Shown in pieces: positions 1-10,656 of a stretch of DNA of 64,000 bases. Position 1 is the first letter of the stretch. Each line of letters starts with the position of its first letter. The translations under genes were made by a program, and so were the position numbers. The stretch spans positions 617,218 to 681,217 of the forward strand of contig RQSC01000015.1 in the NCBI GenBank assembly GCA_013416795.1. Direction: 5' to 3'. The notes under the pieces were generated by a model. That model was not told where the DNA came from and searched no databases. It saw only the letters and a list, made by a program, of their open reading frames with translations. Source of the stretch: Prasinococcaceae sp. CCMP 1430 (taxonomy: Eukaryota > Prasinodermophyta > Palmophyllophyceae > Prasinococcales > Prasinococcaceae).

Positions 1-1000
1 GCGCGGCGGGCGCAGGCGCGGCGGCCGCCGCTCGCGGCGGCTTTCCGCTCAAGGATGCGTGCACGTGCGGGATCCTCAGCACCGTCGGCGACGCCATCGC
101 CCAGGCGTTCGAGGCGGCCCGCGCGCCCGCCGACTCGCGCGGGCGGGTGCGCGCGCTGCTTACCCACGCCGACGCTCGCGCGCACGACTGGGCCCGCGCG
201 CTTCGCATGGGTGCGTCGCGCCGGCCGCGCGCAGAGACGTCGGAGGACCCGCGAGCCATGCTGCGCACATGCGCGCACGCGTCACGCCCGGGCGCGCTGT
301 CAGCGCCGCGCGAGCGATGCGATCACATGCACTCGCACGTGCATGTCGCCGCCAGGGTGTCGTCGCGGCCAGGTTGGTGGTCGCCGCCGTCGTCGCGCTG
401 ACCAGTGCGCGCGTGCGTGACGCGCGACGCGCCTCCCCGCGCCCGTTCGCCGCGCCTTTGCGCGTCTGCATGCGCGCACAGCGAGCTACGGCTTCCTGCT
501 GTACGGTCCCGGCCAGAAGGTCTGGTACGCCTTTCTGGATCGCACGTTCTCCTCGCCAGGCTGGCGCTCCTTCGGCGCCAAGGTGGCGCTCAACCAGCTC
601 GTGCTCGGGCCCGCCGTGCTCGTGGCGGTCTTCACGTGGAACCTCGGATGGCAGGTGCGCACGGCGCGCCATGTAGCTGATGAGCACGAGCCCGACAACG
701 CTCGCGCGGCTGCGCTCGCGCGTGCGCACCGATGAGTGCACGATGGACTGACGCGTGCGCGTGCGCCCCCCCCCCCTACGTGCGCCGGTACGCGCGCCGG
801 TATGCTCGCAGGGCAAGTGGTCCGAGCTCCCCGACAAGTTCAACCGCGACGCACTCGAGACGCTGGTCACCGGCTGGCGCTTCTGGGTGCCCGCGTCGAT
901 GATCAACTTCTCGCTGGTCCCGCTGCAGTATCGCGTGGCGTACATGAGCTCGTGCGCAATCTTCTGGAACTTTTACCTGTCGCTGGCGTCGAACAAGTGA
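1..1000 (+). CDS. Mpv17/PMP22 family membrane protein, 5' end outside window
   Basis: Mpv17/PMP22 proteins are small four-helix channels of the mitochondrial inner or peroxisomal membrane. Three exons are visible: up to 210 (phase 1), 482-654 and 812-1000 (TGA). Introns 211-481 and 655-811 both start GTGCG. The first exon carries the family's K-x-x-T/C-x-G-x-L stretch and GDAIAQ (about 71-110). The splice rebuilds LRMASYGFLLYGP, matching the conserved R-x-x-R-M-A-x-Y-G-F-x-x-Y-GP motif. The last exon has WVPASMINFSLVPLQYR, the family hallmark W-P-x-x-x-x-x-N-F-x-x-VP-x-x-x-R, and then the final helix. The N-terminus lies before base 1. The exact family member (Mpv17, PXMP2, Sym1) and the organelle cannot be told from what is present. 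Confidence 0.9.
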
Positions 1001-1256
1001 GCGGCGCGGGCGCGCGCTACGGGCCTGCATGGGCGGGTCACGTGTGTAACACACGGCTTGGGGACGGGTTGGAGGAGTGCACGCCCGCGCTCGCGCGCAG
1101 CGACGCCAGGACGCGCGCGCGCGCCACGGCGCGCGCGCGCGGGCACGTGCGCGTGCGCGTGCGCGTCGGTAGAGTACCCAGCAGCCGCGAATTACACGCG
1201 CGCCGCGCAGCGGGGTGCCGCTGCCGCGCGCGTCACTTGTGCGCGAGCCGCGCCGC

Positions 1257-2138
1257 CTAGAGCGAGGCGATGGCGGCGGCGCGCTTCGCCAGCAGCTCCT
1301 GCTTCTTGGCGTAGTAGGCAGCGCTCTTCGCCTTGCGCTTGTCCTCGAGCTCCTTCACGGTGTCGTAGTAGTTCCAGCCGACCTCGGACGACAGGCGCGC
1401 GAGCGTGCAGAACTTGTGGCCGGGCAGCAGGCGCAGCACCTTGAGCGCGTCGGGCACGACCATGCGCTTCTGCGTGTCGTAGGGGGCCGGGATGCCCTCG
1501 AACGACTTGACGCGCTCCATCGCAGCGACGCCGCGCTTGGTCTTGTGCGGCACCATGCCGCGCACCGTGCGCCAGAAGATGCGGGAGGGCGAGCGGAAGT
1601 GGAACGGACCCTTGGTCGGGTTGGTGTTCATCTTCTTCCTCAGGTAGCGCTGGTAGCGCTCTGTGGTGCGCGGGAGGGGGGGGCAGACGGAGAGCGGGCG
1701 GGCGGCGCGGCGTCAGCAGCGGCACTCGCCCCGGTGGCAGGCACGCGTGGCGGCAGCACGCGTGGCGGCAGATGCGCGCGTCGCGCGGGATCCTGCGATC
1801 CCTACGCGGGCCCGAACGAGGGTCGAGCGCGCCGTCGCCCGGCTGCGCGAACACCTCGCCGAAGCTTGGACGGGTCGCACATCCGGCGACCCGCACCGCT
1901 GACGCGACCACGCGCGTGGCAGCGCGCGCATCCGCCTCCCCACCCCGTGCGCTCACCGGGCGCCGCCGCGCCGCCGCGCCGCCGCGCACGTACCGCGCTG
2001 GCGCACGATGCCGCCCGAGAGGCAGATCTCCTCGCAGCGCACCACGACGACCTTCTTGCCGAGCAGCGCCTGCTTGGCGACGATGGAGGCCAGGCGGCCG
2101 AGCATGTGGCCGCGGCCATCGATGACGGTGTACTCACC
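1257..2138 (-). CDS. RPL13A: 60S ribosomal protein L13a (uL13), first short exon not resolved
   Basis: uL13 is a structural protein of the cytosolic large ribosomal subunit. Exon 2138-1994 (phase 1) encodes [14 protein letters not shown] and [14 protein letters not shown]. Exon 1660-1257 encodes [34 protein letters not shown] and [11 protein letters not shown] and ends in TAG. These stretches are close to plant L13a in order and content. The 333-bp intron (1661-1993) has a GTACGT donor and holds a perfect 15-nt tandem duplication. Together the exons give 182 residues, so only a few N-terminal residues are missing. They must come from a short exon upstream, because the frame at the CAG acceptor before 2138 has no nearby ATG. 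The AT-rich block with TCAAAACG repeats at 2398-2640 lies where the promoter or leader should be. Confidence 0.93.
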
Positions 2139-2397
2139 CTGCGGGGCGGGGGCGGCAGCGGCGGCGGCTTAGGTCAGCGCGACGCGCACCGGGGCGGAAT
2201 AAAAAACGAGGGAAAAAATGGGGCAGTCGCAAGCGAACGGGAGGGGAGGAAGGGGGAAGGACAGGCAGGGCGGAGGCGCCCACGAAGCTCTCCGCCGCCG
2301 CCGATCGCGGTCGCGGAGGGCATGCCGAGCGCGCGGACGCGCCGGCGCCGGGCAGGACGCGCCAGCCGCCGCCGCGCGCGGGGCTTCGGGGCGCCCC

Positions 2398-2640
2398 ATC
2401 AAAACGCACCCAAAAAACACTGTATCAAAACGAAGGCGCCAAACCACCCCGTCAAAACGCAGGCGACGGGTCAAAAAGCACGGCATTTTTTTAATTCCTA
2501 CTGTACAGTATTTCTTTCCCGATGCGCATTTGCGTGAAAAAAAAGATGCAAAGAAAAAACTTCCCATCGAAACGAAAGCACCGAAACGAGGGCGCGCGAC
2601 CGACCCGTCAAAACGAAAGCGACGTGTCAAAACGCACCTC
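2398..2640. repeat. Degenerate TCAAAACG repeat cluster upstream of RPL13A
   Basis: About eight copies of a short element resembling TCAAAACGmAnGCG occur here, for example CATCAAAACGCACC near 2400 and GTCAAAACGAAAGCGAC near 2606. Some are 18-20 bp apart and all have the same orientation. Single related copies lie at about 7560 (CCATCGAAACGCACC) and 36067 (CCATCAAAACGCACC), both intergenic. The block is far richer in A and T than its surroundings. Read on the minus strand, the sense of RPL13A, it is GCGTTTTGAT. I infer a promoter or 5' leader element, not coding sequence. A perfect 12-bp palindrome, TACTGTACAGTA, sits at 2499-2510. Confidence 0.55.
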
Positions 2641-2955
2641 CCGATTGCATATTCATCGATGCGAGTTTGAATGGAAAATAAAAACAAAAGATCAAAATCA
2701 AAAAGGTGTGGCCTCACCGGTACGCAACCTCTTTCTGGCTGGAGAGTGGTCGACGGCGACGGCAGCATGCCACAGCGCACGCGCACGCGCCGTCGCGCCT
2801 CGGCTCACGACGCGCAACACAGGCCGAACGAAGGGCGTGCTTAAGAGTCTACGGCGCCTCGGCGCGCGCGCGCTTGCGGCGACCGCGGCCGCGCACTTGG
2901 GCCTGCGCGCCTCCGGCGCGCTCCAGCGCTCGCCTTTCTCCCGCCACCCTCGCGC

Positions 2956-4790
2956 TCAGAGGCCGAACCCTTGCGGCTTGGTCTCACGCACGTTGTACCC
3001 CTCCGTGAGGAGGTCGATCTCGTCGAGGATGTCGCTGTCGTCGTCGTCGTCGGCCGCGGCGCCTCCGCTCTCGCCCGTCCGGCGCGACTGCTTGGGCCCG
3101 TCGCGCGGCCTCTGCTTGCCGGCGGCGGCGGCCTGCTTCTCAGCGAACTTGCTCATCACGTTCTCGACGCGCGCGCGGTTCCGCTGCTCAACGGCAGAGA
3201 TTTGGGCAGCTTCGGGAGCGTCACCTTGGTCGTCCTCGGCGTCGTCGAGCATCTCGTCCGCGAGCTCATCCCACAGTTCCTCGTTGTCGTCCTCGCTGTC
3301 GACGCTCATGTCCTCGCCACCAGCGATCGGGCCATCCTCCTCGACCTCGGACTCGGCACTAGAAACAGCGGCGATGCCCTCCTCCGCGCGCCGCGCCACT
3401 GCGTCGGCGGCCTCCTCCGCGCCGCGCACCTGCTCGCCGAGCAGCGCGTCGAGCTCGGCGCTCGCAGCGTCGGTGCCAGTGACGACATTCGAGGTCCCGC
3501 TGGAGGAGGGCGCCGGTGCCACACCTCCCTCGGCTTCGAGGGCACGCGGTGTCAGGCCCGCCGGCTCCGCATCTGCCTCCTTGCTGGCGCTCCTCTTGGG
3601 TCCGGCGCCGACCGCCTTCGCCTGCGTCTTCTTGGGGTTGAGGAGCATCTCCGGGTGGTAGTCCCACGGCGCCTCGGGCTTGGCCGCCCCCCAGCCGTTT
3701 TCGCCGCCACGCGTCGTCTCGCTGAGGTAGGTCGTGAGCACGCGCCGCACCGGCACGTGCATACCCGCCTGCGCGCGCGGCGCGGCGCAACGCGGCGCCG
3801 CGTGGCGTATGTGTGAGTGTGCGTGAGTGCGTGGTGGGGGTGGCGGCGTTCGCGCGCACGAGCGGATGCAGCCTCCGTCAGCTCGCGTAGCACGGACGCG
3901 CTCGCGAGCAGCGCGTCTGCAGAGCGAGCGCGTGGGCGGCAGAGCGAGCGCGTGGGCGGGCGCACCTCGCAGTAGTCTTTTGTGCACATCTCCGCCTCGT
4001 AGATGACCACCGAGGCCGGCGCGCGTAGCTCGAGCTCCGAGAGCGCGACGCGCAGGATGGCGAGCTCCATCACGCGAAAGCGCGCGCGCTCGAGGGGATC
4101 CACAGGCAGGCAGCAGCGCAGCACCTCGCCGTGCTCCACCGAGCAGCGCGTGGCCGCCGCGAGCAGCTTCTGCGCGTACGAGACGGCGCCTTCGCTCATG
4201 GTGGAGTACAACGGCTCCGCGAAGGTGCGCTCGTCCAGGGCGCTCTCGCGGGCCACCCGCTGCGCCTTGGCGGAGTCCTCCTCCACGGCCCCGCCGGCGC
4301 GCGCCTCCACGGCGCGCTCGAGCGCCGGCGTGGGCGCGACGGCGAGCGGCGGCGCGTCGTCGACGCCCGTGGCGGCGAAGAACGCCGGCAGCGGCACGAC
4401 CTCAATGGGCGCGCCCATGCGGTCGATGGCGCCGCGGCGCGCCTCGAAGACGTCCATGGGGTGGCGCCGCGCCTGCACATGGCGCGGGGCACGGGGGGAA
4501 AGGGAAGGCGCGGGACGGCGGGGTGCGACCGCGGGGGCGAGCACGCGCAGGTCAGCTCTCGTCGCTCGTCCTCGCGCTCCAGCGCGCTCGCGCGCGCCGG
4601 CAGCACGCCTCGGCGCGCGGCGCCGCGTCCGCGCCGCACCGTGAGCGCCTCGTAGAGCACCGACATGGCGGCCCGCCGGCCGAAGCGCTTGCCGCGCACG
4701 CGCCCCGTCTGCGCGAAGTACGGATCGTCGTAGCACGAGTCCGTCCACACCTTGCCCTTGACGGAGGGCCCGCCGCGCGCGCGCCTCTTC
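2956..4790 (-). CDS. NusB-domain protein with long acidic C-terminal tail (5' end unresolved)
   Basis: NusB-fold proteins bind RNA in transcription antitermination, and plants carry nuclear-encoded plastid versions. Exon 1 (about 4790-4640) contains GKRFGRRAAMSVLYEALT, the NusB N-terminal R-R-x-A-x-x-x-LY helix. Exon 2 (4472-3966) carries DPLERARFRVMELAILRVAL followed by SELELRAPASVVIYEAEM, which matches NusB's C-terminal helices. Exon 3 (3768-2956) starts AGMHVPVRRVL and then runs about 270 residues, largely low-complexity and very acidic (runs such as ADDDDDSDILDEIDLLTEG), ending GFGL. Both introns are phase 0 with GTGCG donors, and the second holds a perfect 20-nt tandem duplication (3919-3958). 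No in-frame ATG precedes exon 1, so a first exon is missing and probably overlaps or abuts the divergent ankyrin gene. The acidic extension is not part of bacterial NusB. Confidence 0.72.
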
Positions 4791-4816
4791 GTCTCGCCTC
4801 CTTCCCCGCCCAGTCG

Positions 4817-5504
4817 ATGGAGGCCGTGATGGCGAAGCGCGTGAAAGCCTACAAGGAGGAGGTCGAGGCCATGTGGGACGACGGCAAGGGCTCGTTGCAC
4901 CCTGACTTCGACCCGTCGATCGATGACGGCGTCAAGGCGCCGCGCGAGACCGAGGAGCTCGCGATGGCGATTGTCAAGAACGATCTCAACAAGGTGTACA
5001 CGTACATCGAGGAGGGCGCCGACGTGAACTTCGTCTTCGGCGACCAGTACAGCGCGCCCGAGGGCTACACGCCGCTCATGATCGCCGCCCACCGTGCGTC
5101 GCCGCGCGCGCGCCGCGCGCCACCGCCAGAGCGCGCGCCGCGCGCCACCGCCAGAGCGCGCGGAGGGTCGCACGAGCGAAGACCACCGGGCGCTCGCTGA
5201 CCCTCCCTCCGCCTGCCCCGCGTACGCCCCCGCCGTGGGCGCGACGCGCGCGTGTCGCGCCGAATGCGCAGGCGGCCGCCTGGAGGCCGCCAAGGCTCTG
5301 CTACGCGCCGGCGCGGACCCCAACTACATGAACAACGCGGGCGACACGGTGCTCTTCTGGGGCATCGATGGCGGCATTGAGATCATCAAGCTGCTGGTCG
5401 AGTACGGCGTCGACCTCGACGCGCGCAACCCCGACGGCTGGACCGCGCTGCAGTACGCGCGCGCGCGGGGCAAGTACGGCCGCACCTACGAGAAGGGCAT
5501 CTAG
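4817..5504 (+). CDS. Ankyrin-repeat protein, frame interrupted by in-frame TAG
   Basis: Two exons, 4817-5093 and 5272-5504, join in phase 1. Ankyrin signatures are NDLNKVYTYIEEGADVNFVF, then YTPLMIAAHR, GRLEAAKALLRAGADPN and GIEIIKLLVEYGVDLDARN, so about three or four repeats are present. Ankyrin repeats mediate protein binding; the partner is unknown. A strong pyrimidine tract and CAG sit just before the ATG (CCCGCCCAG|TCGATG), so an upstream exon, or an intron in the 5' leader, is likely. The frame stops at TAG 5502-5504 but stays open and protein-like for 50 more codons to a TGA at 5655-5657 (beginning PEDVLLYYGATEYG). Other genes in this window end in TAG, so this is not a recoded genome. 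Nonsense polymorphism, readthrough or a sequence error are the options. The intron carries a tandem duplication of about 25 nt. Confidence 0.78.
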
Positions 5505-5657
5505 CCCGAGGACGTGCTGCTGTACTACGGCGCCACCGAGTACGGCACGGGGCCCACGAGCCATGGCACCAAGTCGCCACGCAATTCGTATGACCCGGAG
5601 GCGGACGACTTCATGCGCGAGAGGAACTCGTACCAGGAGCCACCCATCGGCCCATGA

Positions 5658-6002
5658 GCGGCGACGCGCGTGCTCGGCTCCGCGATGCGCGTGCTCGGCT
5701 CCGCGATGCGCATTGCGTGCGTCACACACGTGTGTGGCGTGCGCGCCTTTGGCCAAGCACGCGCCCGCTTCCTGTAAACGTTCGAGCTCTGTGAATACGC
5801 GGTGCATCGCCGACACTCTGGCGCGCGGCTGGTTTGGTTTGGCGAGGCCGCCGCCGCCGCGCGGTGGCCAGAGCGCGCGCGCGGTGCGCGCCGCCGATTG
5901 CGCGCGGCGCGCCGCGCGTCACGCGGCTCGCTGACGGCGAGAGCGTGACCGTCGGCGGCATCACCGCGCACTCTCAGCGGCGCGCGCCGTGCCACACGGC
6001 AG
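5658..6002. other. Interval between ankyrin and CS-domain genes
   Basis: No complete gene is supported here. A perfect 21-nt tandem duplication occupies 5666-5686 and 5687-5707. A short ATG frame starting at 5685 (MRVLGSAMRIACVTH) runs into GTGTGTGG at about 5730 and could be the first exon of the next gene, but I cannot prove that splice. Confidence 0.3.
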
Positions 6003-7067
6003 CGCCTGGGCCGAAGATCGTGGAGCTTCCCGATGATGCCGAGGCGCCCCCCGCGCAGGAGGACGGCGGCGAGGGCCACGGAGAGCATCGCTACTACGAG
6101 GACGAGGCGCACGCCGCGCGCGAGGCCGAGCTGCGCGCGGCGGCGGCGCGCGAGGAGGTGTCGGGCGAGGCCGCGGCCGCACGAGAGAAGCGGGCCGCGG
6201 ACGACGCGCGCATCGCTGAGCAGCGCCGCGAGCGCCGGCGCGCCGAGCTCACCGCCGATGGCGCCGCCTGCGAGGCGCAGGGATACCTTTGGTCGCAGGA
6301 CGCCGACACCGTCACGTTGCACGCGCTCGTGCCGGCCGGCACGCGCGCCCGGCAGGTGCGCGTGCAGCTGCTGGCGCGCGAGTACGCAGCGGGCACGCGA
6401 GTCGCGCGAGCAATCGACGTGAGCGTCGACGGCACGGCGGTCGTCGCAGGCGAGCTCGGCGGCGCCGTCGAGGTGGACGAGGATGAGGACGACGAAGGTG
6501 CGTACGCGGGCGTTTGTCAGGCGCGTGGCGTCGCGCGAGCAGAGGCGAGCGCTAACGCGCACGCGCGCGCGCCAACGCGGGCCTTCACGCGCAGACATCG
6601 ACTGGTCGCTGCAGGACCTGCCCGGGGACGCTCGCTCGCGGCGTCTGGTCAGCGTGTGCGTGCGCAAGCTGCACCCGGGTGCAGGCGTGCGCCGCTGGTG
6701 GGACTGCGCGCTCGTCGGAGGGCAGAGAATAGACACCACTGCCATCGCCGCGCGCGCGACGTACGGCGCGCGTGCGAACGCAGGCGCGAGCGCATCGGGG
6801 GGGCGCGCGAGCGGGGAGAGCGGCCGAGCATCGGGGTCGGGTGTTGGCGGCGGGGAGTACAAGACATTCAAGGAGGTGTTCGCCGAGGCCGAGGCCATGT
6901 TCAAGGAGAAGGTGCGCAATCGCAAGCCCGTGGAGATCGACCTCTCCAACGAGGGCGCGCGCGACGGAGACGCGGTCGCGGCTGGGAGCGCGCGCGCCCC
7001 CACGCGCGCGGACGACCAAGACCGCTCGCCGCTGCCCCCTGCGGCCGACACGGGGCGCGAGTGGTGA
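6003..7067 (+). CDS. CS-domain (p23/NudC-like) protein, 5' end unresolved
   Basis: CS domains are beta-sandwich co-chaperone modules, as in p23, Sgt1 and NudC. The first visible exon (about 6003-6497) begins PKIVELPDD, has an E/R/A-rich probable coiled coil (about 6080-6250), and then YLWSQDADTVTLHALVPAGT, the first strands of a CS domain. The intron 6498-6594 is phase 1. The second exon (6595-7067) has DIDWSLQDLPGD and then RRLVSVCVRKLHPG and WWDCALVGGQRIDTT, the W-W-x-x-L-x-x-G-x-x-I-D-T pattern typical of the NudC group. The tail contains EYKTFKEVFAEAEAMFKEKV and a low-complexity end at TGA 7065-7067. The open frame extends upstream to about 5834 without an ATG, so the true start lies in an earlier exon. 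The subfamily is not decided. Confidence 0.72.
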
Positions 7068-7977
7068 GGCATGCAGCTCCAACACCGCGGGCGCGACGGA
7101 CGCGTGCGCTCGCGCTCGCGGCGCCCGTGGGGGTCGCTCGCACACCCGGGTCTGCCCGGTCAGGACCGATCGTAGACCGGGTTCAAAGCGCCAGACAGCC
7201 CCATGTTTGGGCCCCTCGTCCACGAGAGTCCACCCACACACAGTGTAATCCCACGCGCAGGCAGGGTGCCAGCGTTCGGCGAGAGCCCTTGTCACGCGAC
7301 GCCCGTCCGGGCCCAACCACCACCACCACTTGCATGATGGATGGCACACCACAAAAGACCCCCCCACCTCACAAAAAAAAAGAGGAAAAAAAGGGGTGGG
7401 GTGGGGTGGGATGGGCGAAAGCGCAACAGAATCTGCAGTCACCTCTAAAACCGACCATCACCCCGAAACACCGCGCGCGCGCGCGACATGGCTGGCTCCG
7501 ATTTGGTGCGCGCGCGGCGCCACGCGTGCGCGCGGTTGTTACTCGCGAGCAGGCCGCGCGCCCATCGAAACGCACCTTTTGTTTTTTTTTCCGAGGAGGG
7601 CGAAAGGGGGGAAAGGGGGAAGGCGCCGGTTATTATCGCCTGGCCGCGCGATCGCGCCTGCCCGCAGCTGCGGGTGCTGCGCGCGCGCGCTCGCGCCCCC
7701 CCTCTCCACCACCACCACCACCGTCCCCGCGGCGCCCGCGCCCGCGCGCCGGCAGGAGGAGGGGCAGGAGCAGCTGCTGACGCCCGAGGGCGCTCGCATC
7801 CCCCCAACACACACATCCCACCCAGCCCGTCCCCTGCCGCGTGCGGGCGAGCGCGACACGGAGCTCGCGCGCCGCGGTCGCTCCGAGGCCGTTTGGGGGG
7901 GCCGGCCGGCGGCGGGCCGGTGCGCGGCGCGCGGCACCGGCACGCACGGCGCGGACGCGCGCGCGCGCGAGCGAGCG
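7068..7977. other. Intergenic region upstream of acetyl-CoA synthetase
   Basis: No gene is supported. It holds an A-run and G-rich stretch at about 7370-7412, one CCATCGAAACGCACC element (about 7560) like those upstream of RPL13A, T- and G-runs at 7575-7620, a CCACCACCACCACCACC tract (about 7705), and alternating CG runs. It probably combines the CS gene's 3' tail with the promoter and leader of the synthetase. Confidence 0.4.
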
Positions 7978-9246
7978 ATGGCCTCCTCCGTGGCCCTGCC
8001 CGAGGGCTTCGCCCCGGCCGCGCTGGTGAGGTCGACCGAGGAGTACGACAAGATGTGGAAGGAGTCCGTCGAGGACCCGGCCGCGTTCTGGGGCCGCATC
8101 GCCGATGACTTCCACTGGAACACCAAGCCCGAGAGCGTGGTCAGCGACGCCAACAACTTCGACGTGCGCGAGGGAACCATCTCGTCGAAGTGGTTCGAGG
8201 GCGGCACCACCAACTTGTGCTACAACGCGGTGGATCGCCACGTCAAGGCCGGCAACGGCGACAAGGTGGCCTTCTACTGGGAGGGCAACGACGTGGGCGA
8301 GGAGAGCGTGATGACCTACTCCGACGTGCTGGCCGCCGTGTGCCGCCTCGCGAACCACCTGCGCTCGGTTGGCGTCAAGAAGGGCGACCGCGTGGTCATC
8401 TACCTGCCCATGCTCTGCGAGCTGCCCATCGCCATGCTGGCGTGCGCGCGCATCGGCGCGGTGCACAGCGTCGTCTTCGGCGGGTTCTCGGCGGACGCGC
8501 TCGCGAGCCGCATCGAAGACTCCGACGCGAGCGTGCTCCTCACCTGCTCGTGCGTCAAGCGCGGCGCCAAGGCCATCAACCTCAAGGCCATCGCCGACGC
8601 CGCCATGGCCAAGTGCGAGGCCGGCGGCAACGCGGTGAAGCACTGCCTGTGCTACGACAACGCGCGCGCGCAGCCCGACCGCGCCAAGGTGGGCTTCGCG
8701 GAGGGGCGCGACGCGTGGTGGCAGGACGCCGTCGCCGCGCAGAGCGACTCGTGCGCGGTCGAGTGGATGGGCGCCGAGGAGCCCTCCTTCATGCTGTACA
8801 CGTCGGGCTCCACGGGTAAGCCCAAGGGCGTGCTGCACACAACCGGCGGCTACATGGTGGGCGCGGCCACCACCTTCAAGTACTCCTTCGACTGGAACGA
8901 GCAGCAGCAGCGCGAGGGCGTCTTCTGGTGCACGGCCGACTGCGGCTGGATCACGGGCCACTCCTACATCGCCTACGGCCCCATGTTCAACGGCGCCTCG
9001 CAGGTGGTCTTCGAGGGCGTGCCCAACTACCCCGACGCGGGGCGCTGCTGGGACGTGTGCGACAAGTACAAAGTGAGCGTCTTCTACACGGCGCCAACAG
9101 CCATCCGCGCGCTCATGCGCGAGGGCGACGCCTTCGTCACGCGCTCCAAGCGCGACAGCCTGCGCGTGCTGGGCACTGTGGGCGAGCCCATCAACCCCGA
9201 GGCGTGGCGGTGGTACTACGAGGTCGTCGGTGGCAGCCGCTGCCCC

Positions 9247-9278
<32 letters not shown>

Positions 9279-10033
9279 AGGTGCGTGATGATGACGCTGC
9301 GGCGGCCATCGGAGTGGAGTCGCCAGTCTGCCAGTCTTGCTTCCCCCCCCCGCCGCCCCCGCCCCCCCTCGCTGTCCTGTCCCACTTTCCCCCTGGGCGT
9401 CAGCCCGGAAGCGCTCGCGCTGCGCGTGGCTCGCGCTCGAGCGCGAAGCGCTGACGCGATTCGCCCGTCTGGAGCGCGCGCGCAGGCCACATGATCACGC
9501 CGCTCCCGGGCGTCGGCCCGCAGGTGCCAGGCTCGGCCACCAGGCCCTTCTTCGGCGTGGACCCCGTCATCCTCGACGACAAGGGCAACGAGCTGCAGGG
9601 CGAGTGTCAGGGCCTGCTGTGCATCCGCCGCTCGTGGCCGTCGGTCATGCGCACCATCTACGGCGACCACGAGCGCTACGAGACGACGTACTTCGCGCCA
9701 TGCAAGGGCTACTACTTCTCGGGCGACGGCGCGCGCCGCGACGCCGAGGGGAACTATTGGATCACCGGCCGCGTGGACGATGTGATCAACGTGTCGGGCC
9801 ACCGCATTGGCACGGCGGAGGTCGAGAGCGCGCTGGTGCTCCACCCCAAGTGCGCCGAGGCCGCCGTGGTTGGCGTGGACCACCCCGTGAAGGGGCAGGC
9901 GATCTACGCCTACGTGACGCTCATGGAGGGCGTCGAGCCCAGCGAGGAGCTGCGCAAGGAGCTGCGCGGAATGCCGCGCTCGCACATCGGCCCCTTCGCC
10001 GGCCCCGACACCATCCACTGGGCCCCGGGGCTC

Positions 10034-10065
<32 letters not shown>

Positions 10066-10171
10066 CGTGCTGCGCAAGATCGCCTCCAACGAGCTCGACC
10101 AGCTGGGCGACACCTCCACCCTCGCGGACCCGTCGGTCGTCGACAAACTCGTCGAGCTGCGCGGAAAGTAA
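7978..10171 (+). CDS. ACS: Acetyl-CoA synthetase (AMP-forming)
   Basis: The enzyme converts acetate, ATP and CoA to acetyl-CoA, AMP and pyrophosphate. Exon 1 is 7978-9280 and exon 2 is 9486-10171 (TAA); the 205-bp intron is phase 1 with donor GTGCGTG. Total 662 residues, the usual length. Visible family motifs: the AMP-binding P-loop [11 protein letters not shown], then [35 protein letters not shown] (rebuilt across the splice), [11 protein letters not shown] and [13 protein letters not shown]. The C-terminus has [11 protein letters not shown] with the lysine that is acetylated in homologues and contacts the adenylate. The ATG at 7978 gives [11 protein letters not shown] and starts right at conserved sequence, so no organelle presequence is evident and a cytosolic enzyme is likely. 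I see no frameshift or missing catalytic residue. Confidence 0.97.
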
Positions 10172-10656
10172 ATAGGCGCCGCCCGACGGCGCGCTTTGTG
10201 CCGCGAGATCGACTGCGGTGGCCGCGGCCTCCGCCCACTCGCATTGTAGTACCATTGTCTGTCGCGAAGTCATCCCGGGAGGAGCGGGGCTCGGACCGCG
10301 CGCGGTGCCCCCCCCCTGCTCAACGTGCGAGGCGCCGCGGCGCCGCAGCGTGCGTATTGCCGTAGACGGATGACGCGCCACTACAAAGTACGCACTCCTT
10401 GACCCCTCTCCCACAGACGCCATCGACCGTGCAAAAACGGCTGCTGCTGCGGGCCACGCTGTGAACCGGCCGCGCCACACCGCGCGCGCGGGCCGCGCGC
10501 GCGCGGTGTGGCCTGGGGGGGTGGGGCGCACCGCCGCCCGCGACCTTTGTTTCGAGCCGCGGGGACTTCCCTCCGGCTCTGCCTGTTTGGCTGCCACGCG
10601 TGCCCTCCCTCCACGCGCGCGCGCCTGCTCGCGCGCGCGGCGCGGGGGGGGCTGCC

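Noticed and set aside
59-945. Several overlapping long ORFs on both strands at the left edge
   Set aside because: High GC removes stop codons by chance. Only the Mpv17 exons show family motifs and consistent splice phases.
1215-2537. 440-codon plus-strand ORF across the uL13 gene
   Set aside because: It is antisense to well-matched uL13 exons and has no family signature; it depends on low stop density.
5502-5504. Stop-codon reassignment (UAG as sense)
   Set aside because: uL13, DYNC2LI1, PSMA2 and other genes in the window end with TAG at the expected family length, so reassignment is not supported.
7170-7200. CCGGGTTCAAAGCG resembling an internal tRNA B-box
   Set aside because: No matching A-box or cloverleaf nearby.
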